64,000 bases of DNA from assembly GCA_025642075.2 (NCBI GenBank), contig JAODUO010001324.1, positions 137,501 to 201,500 of the forward strand, read 5' to 3'. A model generated the notes under the pieces. The model worked only from the letters and a program-made list of their open reading frames with translations. It did not search any database and was not told the DNA's origin. Positions 1-11,800 of this stretch are shown here, piece after piece (within the stretch, counting starts at the first letter, position 1; each line of letters opens with the position of its first letter). A program made the position numbers and the translations under genes. Source of the DNA: Ridgeia piscesae. Its lineage: Eukaryota; Annelida; Polychaeta; Sabellida; Siboglinidae.

Positions 1-931
1 TATGTATATGAACTGCGCAACGAAAATAAATATATTAGTCAGCTTATATAAAGGCTACATTTTACTTTGCGATAACACAAACGGCACCGGCTTTCAAAAT
101 TGTGACAAATGATTCCAAGATGTGAATTTCGAAGAATTGTTTTTCTGATAATGTAACTATGTAGTACTTAGCAAATAATCATCATAATTGTTATTTCTGT
201 GTGATGGCCAACCATTTATAACTCAGTAGTGGCTATTTTAAAAAGGGAAATTTGTGTATAAGAATAATCTTCGTTCTAGGAAATGCAGCATGACTAAGCA
301 CTTAATAGAAACCTCCAAATGGCGTTCGAGCTAATAATCTGCGAAATATGAAATGTAAAACAGCGTTATGATCACCACAAGGAACTAGCTAGTTTGTAAG
401 ACTTTATCGTTTATGGCCTTTGTTCTTGATTGGTATTCATTTGCTATAGCTACCGTGGGTTAAAGGCGTTTGATCATTGTTTTGTGTTTCTAATGCACGG
501 CCATCTGACACAAACAAATGCTAAGCAGAACGTCCAACAAACAATTTATGTCGAACAACCTGTGGCGTTAACACATTATGGCGTACACTTTGTTGAACAT
601 CCTTCGCTAGAAAAAGTCGTTATAACAAAAATGTAAGGCACAATATATACAGTGACATATATCTCTCCAAAAATAAACTGTTTAATCCATTCAATAACAT
701 ACCGGCATTTGTAGTGTAATTAGTATGCATAATCTTCGTTAGGAAACGCATAGCTTGATGGAGATCACGAAAATTGTTGATTGCCACGTTGACAAACCGC
801 AATCACAATTGGTGTATCCAATGCTGCAGGTAGTCTTGTTCGTTGTTGTCGTTAATGGGGTTATGTCAAAATTATATAAGCTCTACATGAAAGCCTGATA
901 GTCAGCGTGTATGTTTTATGTTTTTTGGCAG
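1..931. other. 5' flank without a recognised gene
   Basis: AT-rich, apparently single-copy sequence. The short open frames on both strands show no family motif and no splice-flanked structure. It probably contains intron or promoter sequence of the gene that follows, but no TATA/initiator arrangement could be fixed. Confidence 0.4.
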
Positions 932-2200
932 CGCCTTGTCCTTTGGACGACCGTGAAGCCACCAGTGGAAGAAAGGGCATGCCGATGAACGTGCTTTTCT
1001 GCGGCGACTCGTCCATCCTTATCTACCTACTAGTACGGCGTCTCCTTCGCAACGGCCACCGCGTGACACTCTTGCAGCACTTCGACCCAGAATTGCGAGT
1101 TTCTGAAAACGACAACCGAATAACAGACCTCATAAGCGAGCTACGTGCGACTGAGACGCGGTTCTCCATCCATCATACCACGACATGCAAACCGTTGTCG
1201 ATGTGGCAAAATGCCACACCGCGAACGCCACTTTTTCGCCATGTCATCTTCATCACAACACCGTTAGAAGGAATGGAATCTCCCAGTACGACATTCGTGC
1301 GCCATTATCTGCAGTGCCTTTCATCTCTACTTGAGGGAATGAAGCTTTATAATCCTCGACCAATTTTCACTCTCGTCGACAAAGCACATGACGCTGTTGA
1401 GCTGGACCGCGGCATTACACACGTCAAATTCAATGATGTAATGGATACCGCAATGGATTTCATGCTATATACATACTGGTCCCTGTACAACATGACGATG
1501 ATAAACATGAAATTGACGCCGGATATTGACAACAAACTATCCATTGCATCGTCGACGGCTTCTCTGTTCGTCGATGAGATCAGCTCGTCGATAGTTGCTG
1601 CCATGCAAAACCGGTCTAGGTGTGAAGACAGACATATATTAGATGGCGTCGACAAAGACGAGGGACCCTCACAGGGTAATAGCCACGCCCGAGCAGACAC
1701 ACCCGCAGCGGAGACGGGAGATATCGTTTTAACGACGTACCTCACGTCGAAAAAAGATCCACAACGACGTATCTTCATGCCAAGTAGTAACTATACCTAT
1801 GTTTCAGAGTGGCATCTGAGCATGCGTGATATCGGGATCAAAGCTGTGGTCTTCCATGATGGGCTTACACCTGTATTTAGGTGCGTATGTTTTGCTCCTA
1901 GATGGCTTGCAACTCGGGGACAAGTTTATGGGAATAATGTGAAATAAAGGAAAATAACATGTTATAACACCCGTAGAAAAATAACCCGGATCCTGCGCCG
2001 TAATGTGGTCTCAAGGATATACGTAATAAACATGTGTTTTATTATTCCATACCGAACACAAGTGGCATTGCGTGGAATCTCACTTTCTCACTTGTTAAAT
2101 TTGCATCGATTATTAACTAAATAGACAAAATGTTAATTTTCATGTTTAAAATGTTTGTATTCATTTGGTATATACATGTATAATAATAACACACACGTAA

Positions 2201-2247
<47 letters not shown>

Positions 2248-3119
2248 AGTAAGTATTACTTATTGTGCTTTTTATATCTGCTAGGAAACGGATGCACCCT
2301 GAGGTGACGTTCCAAGAGATATCGCCCGGTAAACTTTCTCTGAACGACGATCGCTACTTTCACTTCCTCAGGTACGTTACAATTATATAGTTTTGATTCA
2401 ATCTAACTTTTTTATTTGCGATAAATGAATTTGTGTAACACCATATGTATTTATGTCGTAGTGGTGATGAGTTTGGACTATTTGCGCTGACAATTTAAAT
2501 ATTTGCTGTTATGATATATTCGAACAGATATATCTTACCACAAGCAGAATCTTTATTCCATGTCGAGGAGGAAGCTGTGAGTCTGAAATACGTGGGGGAA
2601 ACAGCGATATTACATGAAACGCTTGACATATACAAAATACTTTAAATTTCTTCAGGTACATCGAAACTCGCCCGACCATCAAACACATTCTCTTCTCGGA
2701 TATATCTGATGTCATCTTTTTGCGCAACCCGTTCGAACTAATGCGGCTGCTGGGAGATCACCTGTACATTGGAGACGACATGGAAGGCTATCCACTAGTC
2801 GGGAGTTTGCCATGGACGGTCAACAAAATCAGATCGTGTTTCGGCAGTGGTTTCAACACCGAAAAGGCGACAAAGTCATTGAGCAAATACTCTGTGGTCT
2901 ATAATGCTGGCATTATCGGCGGTCCTAGGCATGTTATACTGCGCTTTCTGCGCCACTTGACGGCTGTGTTAAGCGAACTAGCTGGCGACAACTGCAATAC
3001 AGCCGCGGTGAACTACGTTGCACACACATATTTCGATGACATCATATTCTGCGGGTTTCCTTTGACAAGTAAATATAAAGAATACCAGAATAACATGTCG
3101 GGAACCTATTTGATTCACA

Positions 3120-3124
<5 letters not shown>
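932..3124 (+). CDS. Glycosyltransferase-like protein with Rossmann/epimerase-like N-terminal half (3 exons)
   Basis: Three exons are supported: about 932-1880, 2285-2371 and 2656-3124 (TAA 3122-3124). Both introns are GT-AG and split an AGG (Arg) codon, so the frame is kept throughout. The protein is about 485 residues if translation starts at ATG 979 or 985. The open frame runs upstream only to a GTG, and ttttttggcag at 921-931 is a plausible acceptor, so an upstream exon is possible. The N-terminal half opens with MNVLFCGDSSILIYLLVRRL, a beta-alpha-beta start like extended SDR/NDP-sugar epimerases, but the glycine-rich loop is degenerate. The C-terminal half has HILFSDISDVIFLRNPFEL, a DxD-like metal/nucleotide-sugar site, and VYNAGIIGGPRHVILRFL, both typical of uncharacterised nucleotide-diphospho-sugar transferases. 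No signal peptide or clear membrane anchor is visible. The exon structure, codon-level conservation and lack of breaks suggest a real gene. Substrate unknown. Confidence 0.72.
2205..2242. repeat. (TA)n microsatellite in intron 1 of the glycosyltransferase-like gene
   Basis: Pure alternating TA tract of about 38 bp, lying about 40 bp upstream of the exon 2 acceptor. Confidence 0.95.

Positions 3125-3197
<73 letters not shown>
3123..3197. repeat. (TA)n microsatellite overlapping the stop codon of the glycosyltransferase-like gene
   Basis: About 75 bp of alternating TA begins inside the TAA stop (3122-3124), so the stop and the start of the 3'UTR are built from the microsatellite. Length change here could alter the C-terminus. 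Confidence 0.9.
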
Positions 3198-3199
<2 letters not shown>

Positions 3200-3498
3200 T
3201 GTTAACCTTTGTACCGCTTATAATATTCTAAATTTGATGTCCGGACAGGTCATTGAATTGTACATACAGGTGTGATTCCTGTTGACAACAGTGACCCATG
3301 TCCAGTCTAACGATTGTGCGCCCATAGATACAACAATCAGGCTGCCAAGACTTCACCAGGACACACTTTGACCATTAATCACACTCATCTGCAGATGGGT
3401 ATCTACACAAAGTTCAAAATATATAATAATTGTAAAACTTCGATAGCGCATAAAGCCTTACAAATATTCCAGCTCAGAGGCACAACAAACACAGTCAT

Positions 3499-4215
3499 TT
3501 AGCTAGTCATACACCGGGACAGGCAAAAGTCGTCTTTGGAGCATGAATGATATGATGGAAAAGCAATTTCAAACAAATATATCTTAATTTTTTTACGAAA
3601 GATGTCTATAGTTTTAAAAGATTTAATCGCAATAGGGAGTTGATTCCAAATTGTTAGCTCAGCCACACAGAAAGCACATTTGCCAATATTCAGCTTAGTT
3701 TTATTAAAAAAAAGTTGCTTGGAAACGGATGAGCTAAGGGTCTTAGAGATATCAGAGAAATGTAGCAGATTAAATAAGTATATCGGTTGTTGAGTAGAAA
3801 AATCACGATAGGTAGCAGTAGCCAATTTAAATTTAACTAAGCATGCTAAATAAATATGTACACATTGGAGTTTATACACGTCTTTTTGGCAATGTTATTG
3901 AAAGAGGAATTACAATAGTCCAGTCGACTATTAATCTAAGCAAATTTTATTTTTTAGCAGAAGATAAATATAAATGTTGAAGGAAATCACGTATATGATA
4001 GAAACATGATTTGCGTATTTGTGAAATGTTCGGATGAAAGCTGAAATCACTGTCAAAGACAACACTTACATTTCGAACAGTTTCTGGTGGTGATGTATCG
4101 TTACAAGTATTTTAACTGGAAAGTGTTCTACTATCTTGTTTCGTTGTTGCTTTGTGCCAATAATAATGAGATAACTGTTATCAACATTTAGCTTCAATTT
4201 GTGCGTGTGTGCGTG
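3499..4215 (-). pseudogene. CR1-like LINE ORF2 C-terminal fragment
   Basis: Minus-strand frame 3879-3499 carries KLNIGKCAFCVAELTIWNQL followed by IDIFRKKIKIYLFEIAF, the usual C-terminal signature of CR1/jockey-type reverse-transcriptase ORFs (FxxAxxxxWNxLP..xxxFxxxLKxxLF). Upstream on the same strand (about 4215-3880) translated pieces such as KLNVDNSYLIIIGTKQQR in shifted frames match the thumb region of the same protein. Multiple frameshifts and 5' truncation make it a dead copy. Confidence 0.7.
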
Positions 4216-4250
4216 CGTGCGTGCGTGCGTGCGTGCCTGCGTGCGTGTGT
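4201..4250. repeat. (GTGC)n-type simple repeat
   Basis: About 50 bp of gtgc units with gtgt and gcct variants, at the 5' edge of the adjacent LINE fragment. Confidence 0.85.
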
Positions 4251-6013
4251 ATTCCCTGTCTATAGTGTCTAATTCCAGTGCACGCTCGTGGAGGAATTAA
4301 TTAGTTTCAAATCGAGCAAACAAGATGTTAATTTCATTCGCCACTTGGTTTTCGTTTTCTACGCAGATTCGTTGTTCCTTCTCTTTGTAATCAGCTTGTT
4401 AAGTCTTCCGTCTGATCTCCTAGTCTTAATGAGTGTTCCTAAGACGCCACCCCGGAGGTAGGCAGCCATGACTTAATTACACTCCCTGCATGTCAGAGAA
4501 ATTACGACACAAGACCTATTTCAGGATCAGCCCGCAATCGCGACTCATCATAACTCACAAGAAGGGTATCGTCTCACCACGATTCAATAACAGCAGAAGT
4601 CCAAGTTCGGCTTGTCAGCAAGCAGGTTTTTATTCCAACCAACGTACAGTACAATCATCTTGCCATCTGTTTGTCGCCCTTCTCCTCGGGGCTAGAAGCG
4701 TAGGCTTATATCCTATCTACCAAAGCTGAACTCACTACCTGCACATATATTCCCTTATTTCATTAGGTTCATTGGACATTGCACTAGCGGTGTCCGACAT
4801 TTTTTAATAAGCTGGCTGCCGTCTAGGTTCCATCCTCCCCACAGGTGTGGACAGTAGGTCGACTACGCTTACAATTCCTAACTTTAGCACCACTGACCAC
4901 CTCTAGCAGCGGTTGCCTCCATGCCAAATTGACAGCGAACAGTACAACACATAATTCCTGGTTAAAACCAGTCTAATATCCAACAGCCCAGTACATTAGT
5001 CCATGCTAATAGTATTTCTGCGACTTCCTGTCACTTTTCTCTTCACAGTGCTTATATATATTTGCTTCAAAATAAATCGTTACGATTCGTACAAGTTATT
5101 ATTTGCATACCATGCCATATTTGCTTAGAATTCCCTGAGACACACTGTTTTTCTAGTTTCACCATGTACGAAATTGGTGCTTTAACTTGTACACATATCT
5201 CCACTGACATTCAATTTTATTCTTACAAATGTCTCGTTTCTGACAAAATAGATTCTTCAGGTTAGAATCTAGTAACGGCTTGTTGTTTGGAAAACATTTC
5301 TTTCGTTTCACTGATATGCAAATATCTTCACATAAAACAATATGTCTACCGATTACATACATGGCTACATTAATATTTGTATTTGGATTTAGATAAAATA
5401 TTCCAATACGACCGATTTAAACTACGGGATGATAATACCTAACCGAATTGATCAGCGTTGCATGGGGGAAAAAGACAGTCACAGATTATATTCTTAATGT
5501 CCCATCGCACACACCTGGATATATATTCTAGGTGAGTCGCTCAGCTTTGCATTGGAAATAAATACAAGTGTTAAAATAAAATTAAGTATATAATAATTAT
5601 TATTTATTATTTGAATCTTATGGAACGCGTGTTATAGGAACACACTACATTTTGCGGCTTGATCTCCACACCTTACAGTGAAACCTCTTCATCGAGTGTT
5701 TATCTGGTGCAGTGTCTTGAAAACATGTGAGCTTACCTCTCATCAGTACGCTTGCGAGAACTTACCAATCCGTACATTTAAGATTCTTATGCACCCCACA
5801 GTAGTATAAAATAACATTTATCAGCGAAGCAAGCCGCCCTGTAGTAGTTAATGTATTCAATCTTACTGCAATTCTAGCGATTTATAGTTGTGATGCAAAA
5901 TACAGCTTCAAGGACTTGTATTATACAAGAATAAAAGTAGGACACGCTTTCTAAACCACACCTCCGAGTTGGTATTGTTTAAGCGCCTGCACAAACCGCT
6001 GCAGAAACAACAT
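4251..6013. other. No recognised gene or repeat
   Basis: Short open frames only, none with a recognisable domain, splice-flanked structure or repeat relationship to other parts of the window. Confidence 0.4.
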
Positions 6014-6130
6014 TAAAGGGAACCAAAAGGGAAATATTACGTGCTATGCACGTGAAACAGCTAATACAAAGCAACCATTCTGAACGGTAATCACATTCTT
6101 AACGTCAATGGTTTATTAGTAAAATTATTC
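6014..6130 (+). repeat. Dispersed repeat, inverted partner of 10385-10505
   Basis: The segment beginning ttaaagggaaccaaaaggga, through tgctatgcacgtgaaa and tctgaacggtaatcaca to ggtttattagtaaaa, recurs as a reverse complement at 10385-10505 at roughly 80 percent identity by eye. The two copies are 4.3 kb apart in opposite orientation. It could be two insertions of one MITE/SINE-like family or the ends of one larger element. Confidence 0.6.
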
Positions 6131-7151
6131 CAAAGTGGATAATTTTACTGAAATTATCGGCTTCATACAGGCGTCCATGATGCGCTTCTTCCTGTTGTCT
6201 GACCGTGGTCTGACCACTCAGCACGCAGAACCGGCCTTAAAGTCACGTGTCCCGTGACGTATTATAATGCATATCGCCGTTGTAAACACAATGTTGTAAG
6301 ATACGCGAACTTCGAAGAAGGACATCCGTTCGAAGAACGTTGCTTCGAATAGGATGTTTCTCACCGTATATACTGGGTCAAGATCCGCAGAAACGTCGGC
6401 GACGTCGAGTTTTGAAGTATTGAGCTGTGCAAACGATATTAGCGCGATATTTAATCACCAATGATAGTCGTCCAATGATAGGTCCAAGACCAAGCGAGTT
6501 AGGCCGTCCGATATTGTTATTCATTTTTATTAGTTTTATTTTATCTTACTTTGAATGGTATATGTCACGTTTGCATGAAAATAGGCTTTAAAATAAGGTA
6601 AAGCTACATGCCCATAACACTAAAAACAGCTGAATGCAAGCCAGATCATAGACGTCATAGTCAATTCGCATGAATGATAATGTAGGCACTTTGATATCAC
6701 TCGCTAAATAAGTTTTCAAACGTACTGTTTCGTAGCTACGCATGCATTTCCTATTTTCAGGTTGACCGCTTTGAAAGTGCTAACATGACTGCTATATTTT
6801 TCGGTAAATATATTTTTCAAACATCAGAAACTGACATTGCGAATGTTGTTTTCAATCACGTTATTTGTTCAGTGAGAGAACAAATTACAAATTATGTGTC
6901 AGTTCAGATACTCCTACAACATTGATACTAGGACATGTTACAGGCGTACAGTAAAGGACGAATAATTAGCTATGATGAGACATAACTTATGTACTGTAAA
7001 AATATTTGCAAATTTACAATATTGCCATTATTGGTAGAGTTTCTTCACATATTGGGACACACTGAGCAAACAAGAAGAAACATTAACAGAATAGCACAAT
7101 ATAGTAGATGGCACGTGGACTTGTAGATATCCCACAAGATCCTTGCCTAGC

Positions 7152-7420
7152 CTATCCCGTATTTTTAGTGGAACATTGGGGCGCCACAGATGACCTGGCA
7201 ACAAGCTCCCTCCATTCCTCTCGCCTCTCAGTCTTCCTCATGGCGGCGCCCAGTGTCATGCCCGTCCATTCCGGGATGTTGTCCTCCCATCTCTTTTTCT
7301 GTCTGCCTCTTCTTCGCCCTTCTTGCACTGTGCCCTGCAGGATTGTTTTGGCAAGCCCTGAAGATCTTGTTATGTGCCCGTACCATTTCAGTTTGCGTCT
7401 GTTTACTGTTCTGTTTTAAT
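7152..7420 (-). pseudogene. RTE-like LINE ORF2 C-terminal fragment
   Basis: An uninterrupted minus-strand frame reads LKWYGHITRSSGLAKTILQG, then RRRGRQKKRWEDNIPEWTGM, and ends at TAG 7154-7152. This is the well-known C-terminal tail of RTE-type and related non-LTR retrotransposon proteins (WxGHxxR...RRRGRQKKRWEDNI.EWTG). Everything upstream (endonuclease, RT core) is missing. The open frame suggests a fairly recent 5'-truncated insertion. No 3' tail or target duplication was identified. Confidence 0.75.
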
Positions 7421-9085
7421 TTTGTTTTGCGTCTGTGGTCAAAATTACTCTTCCAATACAACACTAAATCTTCAGGTAAACACTAGGCAAACACTTGAAA
7501 CCAGTTTCTTCCCCACCACAATGAGAGTGTAATTCTCTACCCTCAAGCACTGTGTCGTGCACATCACTAAACTAATTCAAAATTAATTTTTAATCCAACA
7601 GTTTAACAAGTAAGTCAGATGATCCACTATGCACATTGGTGTGATGTATCAATGTGACATTTTGCCAGTTAACAATATACATTGTCATAGATATTCCTGT
7701 TCGTTTAATAGTTCAGGTGCCAACGTTTGTGTTTAATGGATAATATAAATTAAAGCACCTAAATGTCATTATCACTAGTTTTTATTAAAGATAATGCCAC
7801 ACTTGATAACAAGCCACTGCATGTAAGATACAACATGACACAAACAACGTAGCGACAAATGCTATTGTGGTCATTTTGTGAGAGAAATGTCATAGTGGAG
7901 TGCAATGTTTGTAAGACGCAGTATTATTTTACCAATTATATCTTATTACAAATAATTGGTCATGTGCAATACAATGCAACTTCAATACCACGTTTACCAA
8001 TATTAGGAAATCGCATGATTGAGCACTGTCAACACTAGTGAAAAAAACACTAAGTGATCAATCAGTTATCATACCTTAGTTTATGTAATATGTATCACCA
8101 AACAAACATCTATATTCAACGAAGACAGCAGCTGGAGCATCATCATCATCTATATGTCTGTGCAAACACTGTGCAATAATATAAATGCAGTTCTAGAGCA
8201 TGCAGCTCAGTATATGTCACTCCTGTCAGCTGTGAAATTAAGACCTTAGTGAGTGTATGTCATCTGCCAGAAAACGTCTGTACTCTATCCATGACCCGGT
8301 CCATCGTTCAAATCCCATTTGCTTTCTTGATAAATGCATCTAGCCTAATCCTGTCCTGGTTGTTGACATTGCCACTCCCAACACACTGCACCAAAGTAAA
8401 GGACACTGTTCACTATTACAGTGTAACATATATGCTGCTTATTTGGCGCACATTGAATTACCTTTTTTCATACAAAAACATAGTAAATTCAAACAGTAAA
8501 TATTTAGCAGTACAGCATGTCCTGTTTATTTATATGGATGGAACCATGGCTCTAGCAAGAACGTCCGGCCACGTCCTAGCGAACCCTGACAACATGACTG
8601 TTTTCTGGTCACGACGCAAGGAATTGGAGCTGCGGAAGACACTACAGCTGTATGTTTACCTGCAGATCCACCAGACAGAAAGAGTGAATGGTGAATTACA
8701 TTTTTTTCAAAACTCTGGCCGCTGCCCACAATGACTGTCCATGTCGGAATTGCAGTCCTTGGCAGAGATATGCCCAAGCTAATGAAACAAGATCTGCTGG
8801 TGTCAAGAGTCAGTTGGTTTGTTCATAGTCAATCCAACTGCTTATTTACAAATCAACTGATAATTCGCGAGGGCAGCAGTCAACAAGTGCTGAGTGTTAT
8901 CCCACATTTTGTTCTCCGCTGAGAGCACAGAAGTTCGATCTTATGGCTGGTATACACTGGTATGACTCTCTGTACCCTTCGACCAAGCCTGCCATGGATC
9001 CACCAGGTAAAACTCTCTGTATATGGCCGACTTGGACACCTGAAATTAAATAAGGCTTAAATAAATATATCAACTATGTATAGTA
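7421..9085. other. No recognised gene
   Basis: AT-rich sequence. The longest open frames (8249-8734 plus; 8777-8526 minus) overlap each other and match no family I recognise. Confidence 0.4.
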
Positions 9086-9086
9086 G

Positions 9087-9370
9087 CGTAGTGGTTTAAA
9101 GCTTTGGACTCGGCTTCAGACTCGAAACCATGTGGTGCTGTGTCGAACTTTGGGGAAGTCTGTTCACCCGTCATTGCTCCAATTCACTCAGCTGTGTAAA
9201 CAAGTAACTGGCTATAGACAATGGTGGATATTTGTACATGAACCGTCTTGATTAATTAATTACAGCTTGTCTGGATGTTTCCCACAGTCATGAAATGGTG
9301 TTTAATTGAAGAAGTATGCCAGGGAGTAAAGTGTAAAGCACTTTGACAAGGACAATGCTGAGCAGACATT
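9087..9370 (+). mobile_element. tRNA-derived SINE
   Basis: The head (about 9087-9160) resembles a tRNA gene: an A-box-like tagcgtagtggttt and a B-box-like gtgtcgaactt separated by tRNA-like spacing. A central block includes ttcactcagctgtgtaaaca and agtaactggc, typical of the conserved middle of invertebrate SINEs. The end, gtaaagcactttgacaagg, resembles the 3' tail shared with L2/CR1-type LINEs that mobilise such SINEs. It is not a functional tRNA: the cloverleaf cannot be completed. Confidence 0.6.
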
Positions 9371-10384
9371 GGGTCAAATACATTGAAATTTATTTAAATA
9401 CAAATACTCTTGAGGGATCCAAATACTTTTAATTTCCCTACTGGTGTGTTCTATTTATATATATTATTGACACACATCTGTTACATAGCTGCACAGGTCA
9501 TGCTATGTCAATAATACAAAAGTCGCTACTGTTAATATAATAATGTCCAGTATTTGAAAAACAACAATTAATCTGCATTTTTGTCACACTTGTGGACAAT
9601 TTGGAAATTTATTCCTGAAAACAGTTTTAAGCTAGGGTGAAAGACGTAGCCTGTCACTCTGTGTAAGGCTGAGATAAATCGGAGAACCATGCCCATGACC
9701 CCATATGATATTTGTTTCAAATTGGGAAACCTCAAGTTGTGTATAACATATCCGACACTACACCACTGACTTGGAGAATAATACACGGCATGGCTGTGAC
9801 TAAGTAAAAACTCACCGAATCCCGGGATCGAATGCGAGGTGGCCATCAATATACCTGTCAGCCATCGACTCACTCCGTTGCCGTTGGCGTTGATATTTTA
9901 ATAACTTAAATTATTATCCAGCCCGGACTTCATAATGACCATTTAGGCCAACATTTCTAATATTATACACATAAATACTTACCTTCACCGACAAGCTCTG
10001 CGTGCAGAATACCAGCCTCTTGAGGAGTCTTCCTAACAGCATGATACATTCGCCTTTCTAAGTTTCAGCGAGTTTCGACCACTTGTCAATGTCGCCTCGG
10101 CTTGTTACTCGCCTCTGCATTTCGGCTTCCGGCGGGTCTTCTTTAACAGGTTTACCAGCGCGTTCAGTTCTATCTTGAAAATGTTGGGCCCTATCGTTGC
10201 AACCGAAATTCAGTTATTTCTGAACGAAAATCATGTTCGCTTCCCTACACGAAGCGGATGTACACATCGCGAAGCGCCACCTGGCGATTATTGTTAATAC
10301 AGATTTGCCCGATCTGCCGCTCATTGCGCCATGTGTTCGACTACGTCACACATCAGTCAAAATGGCACGACTTATGAACTTTGA

Positions 10385-10505
10385 TAGAAAAAGTCTTACT
10401 AATAAACCACTGACTTTAGAAATATGATTACCGTTCAGAATAGTTCGTTTTATTAACTCTTTCACGTGCATAGCATGTAACTTTTCCTTTTTGGTTCCCT
10501 TTAAC
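10385..10505 (-). repeat. Dispersed repeat, inverted partner of 6014-6130
   Basis: Reverse-complement copy of the repeat at 6014-6130. The diagnostic cores gattaccgttcaga, ttcacgtgcatagca and tttttggttccctttaa appear in reversed order. It ends about 5 bp before the putative 5' flank of the gypsy-like fragment. Confidence 0.6.
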
Positions 10506-10509
10506 ACCA

Positions 10510-11045
10510 CATTCTGGCAACGAGAAATGGACAACTACAACGATCCACACCCACGGCTACACGATCGAGTTTCTCACAGGGTGACGTTGCCGCCTTTTTT
10601 ACACATCACATGTTTGTGACTCATGCCATGGCCCATCCCGTTGTTTGATCCCGACAGTGAGCCCAGCACTAATGGGTCCGGCTGGACAAAATTAGTTACC
10701 ATTTATGAGAACTATCTCCGCGCTGTAAACATCACTCCCGATGAAAGGAAACGTTGTTATTGCTGTTAGTCAGATACCGTGTGCATGACATCTGCGACAC
10801 ATTAGCCTCAGATTCGGACAATTATGCAGCCACCAAGCAACGGCTGTCAGACTATTTCCAGCCTACAAAGGACACCCAAGTGACTATTTACCACTTCCGT
10901 GACGCTGTCCATGGATACCCCCACTGAGACCATCAATCAGTATGTCACCCAGCTGAGGGCATTGGCCAAGACGTATGAGTTTGCCAACACTGACAATGAG
11001 ATGCGGGCACAAATTCTGCAGAAAACGTCGTTTCGCCCGCTCAGA
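10510..11045 (+). pseudogene. Ty3/gypsy-like retrotransposon gag fragment
   Basis: Translated in two shifted frames, the stretch gives SGWTKLVTIYENYLRAVNIT, then TETINQYVTQLRALAKTYEF followed by ANTDNEMRAQILQ. This is the capsid part of invertebrate Ty3/gypsy gag proteins (PxExIxxYxxxLRxLAxTCxFxxxDxxIRxQIxxG). Stops and frameshifts interrupt it near 10760-10880. No zinc knuckle, protease, RT or LTR pair was found, so this is an isolated relic. ttctggcaacgagaa at 10512 may be the element's 5' junction. Confidence 0.65.
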
Positions 11046-11800
11046 CGAGCACGAAACAAGGCTTTGCCTTTTCCATGTATACATAAATATTGAGCATGCA
11101 TGTAACATTTGACAATTTTAATAAAAATGAGAGGCGTATCCTTTCTGCGTATCATAGCATGTTTACAAGGATAGTTTTTGGGTCGAAACGAGCGTCATAA
11201 CGATATAATGCAAACATTAGTCACCACAGGGAACAAATCCATACAAATCAAATGTTATTTTACAAAACTGAACCCATAGAGTTCGTGGCGGTCAGACTGA
11301 GCGTCACCGGGTTCGGCGTCGCCTTCGGTTCCCTTTTTGAGTAATCATATCGATAGCAGCCCACGGAAGATAATCCACGCAAGGACACATACATTACAAA
11401 CATTTCACGTTATGGTTGAAAGTCCCGAAAACGTCGCCAGTAGCAAATATTGTGTCTTTGATCTCAAAAATCAGTGGTGTGACTTTAATAGAAATATAAA
11501 TAGTATAGATAAATGGAGCGCGGCTTGGTCTTTCTTGCAATAGTCGTCTTTCTATGGCGGTATGGTAATTTATATGAGTTTGTGTCTACGAAACAAACAA
11601 CAAATCCCATTTTGGCTTGTCCACAGCAAAGGGTAGTATTAAAAAGGATGGTATTCGTAATATGCAGTAACTGTTAGCTGCTTAACTAATTGTTTTAGTT
11701 CATTCTATGAATACATACCTATTATTTTATGATGTTCTCTAAAACATTCGCTTATGTTTTCCTTACCTTAAACATGTGTATAGCTTGTCCACAAAAGTCA
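11046..11800. other. No recognised gene
   Basis: AT-rich spacer between the gypsy fragment and the first TACGTTATCC motif. Short frames only. Confidence 0.4.

Noticed and set aside
8249..8922. 161- and 63-codon plus-strand frames as genes
   Set aside because: No recognised domain and no splice structure; they overlap an equally good minus-strand frame.
9087..9160. Functional tRNA gene
   Set aside because: A and B boxes are recognisable, but a complete cloverleaf with paired acceptor stem is not; the SINE body and tail follow directly.
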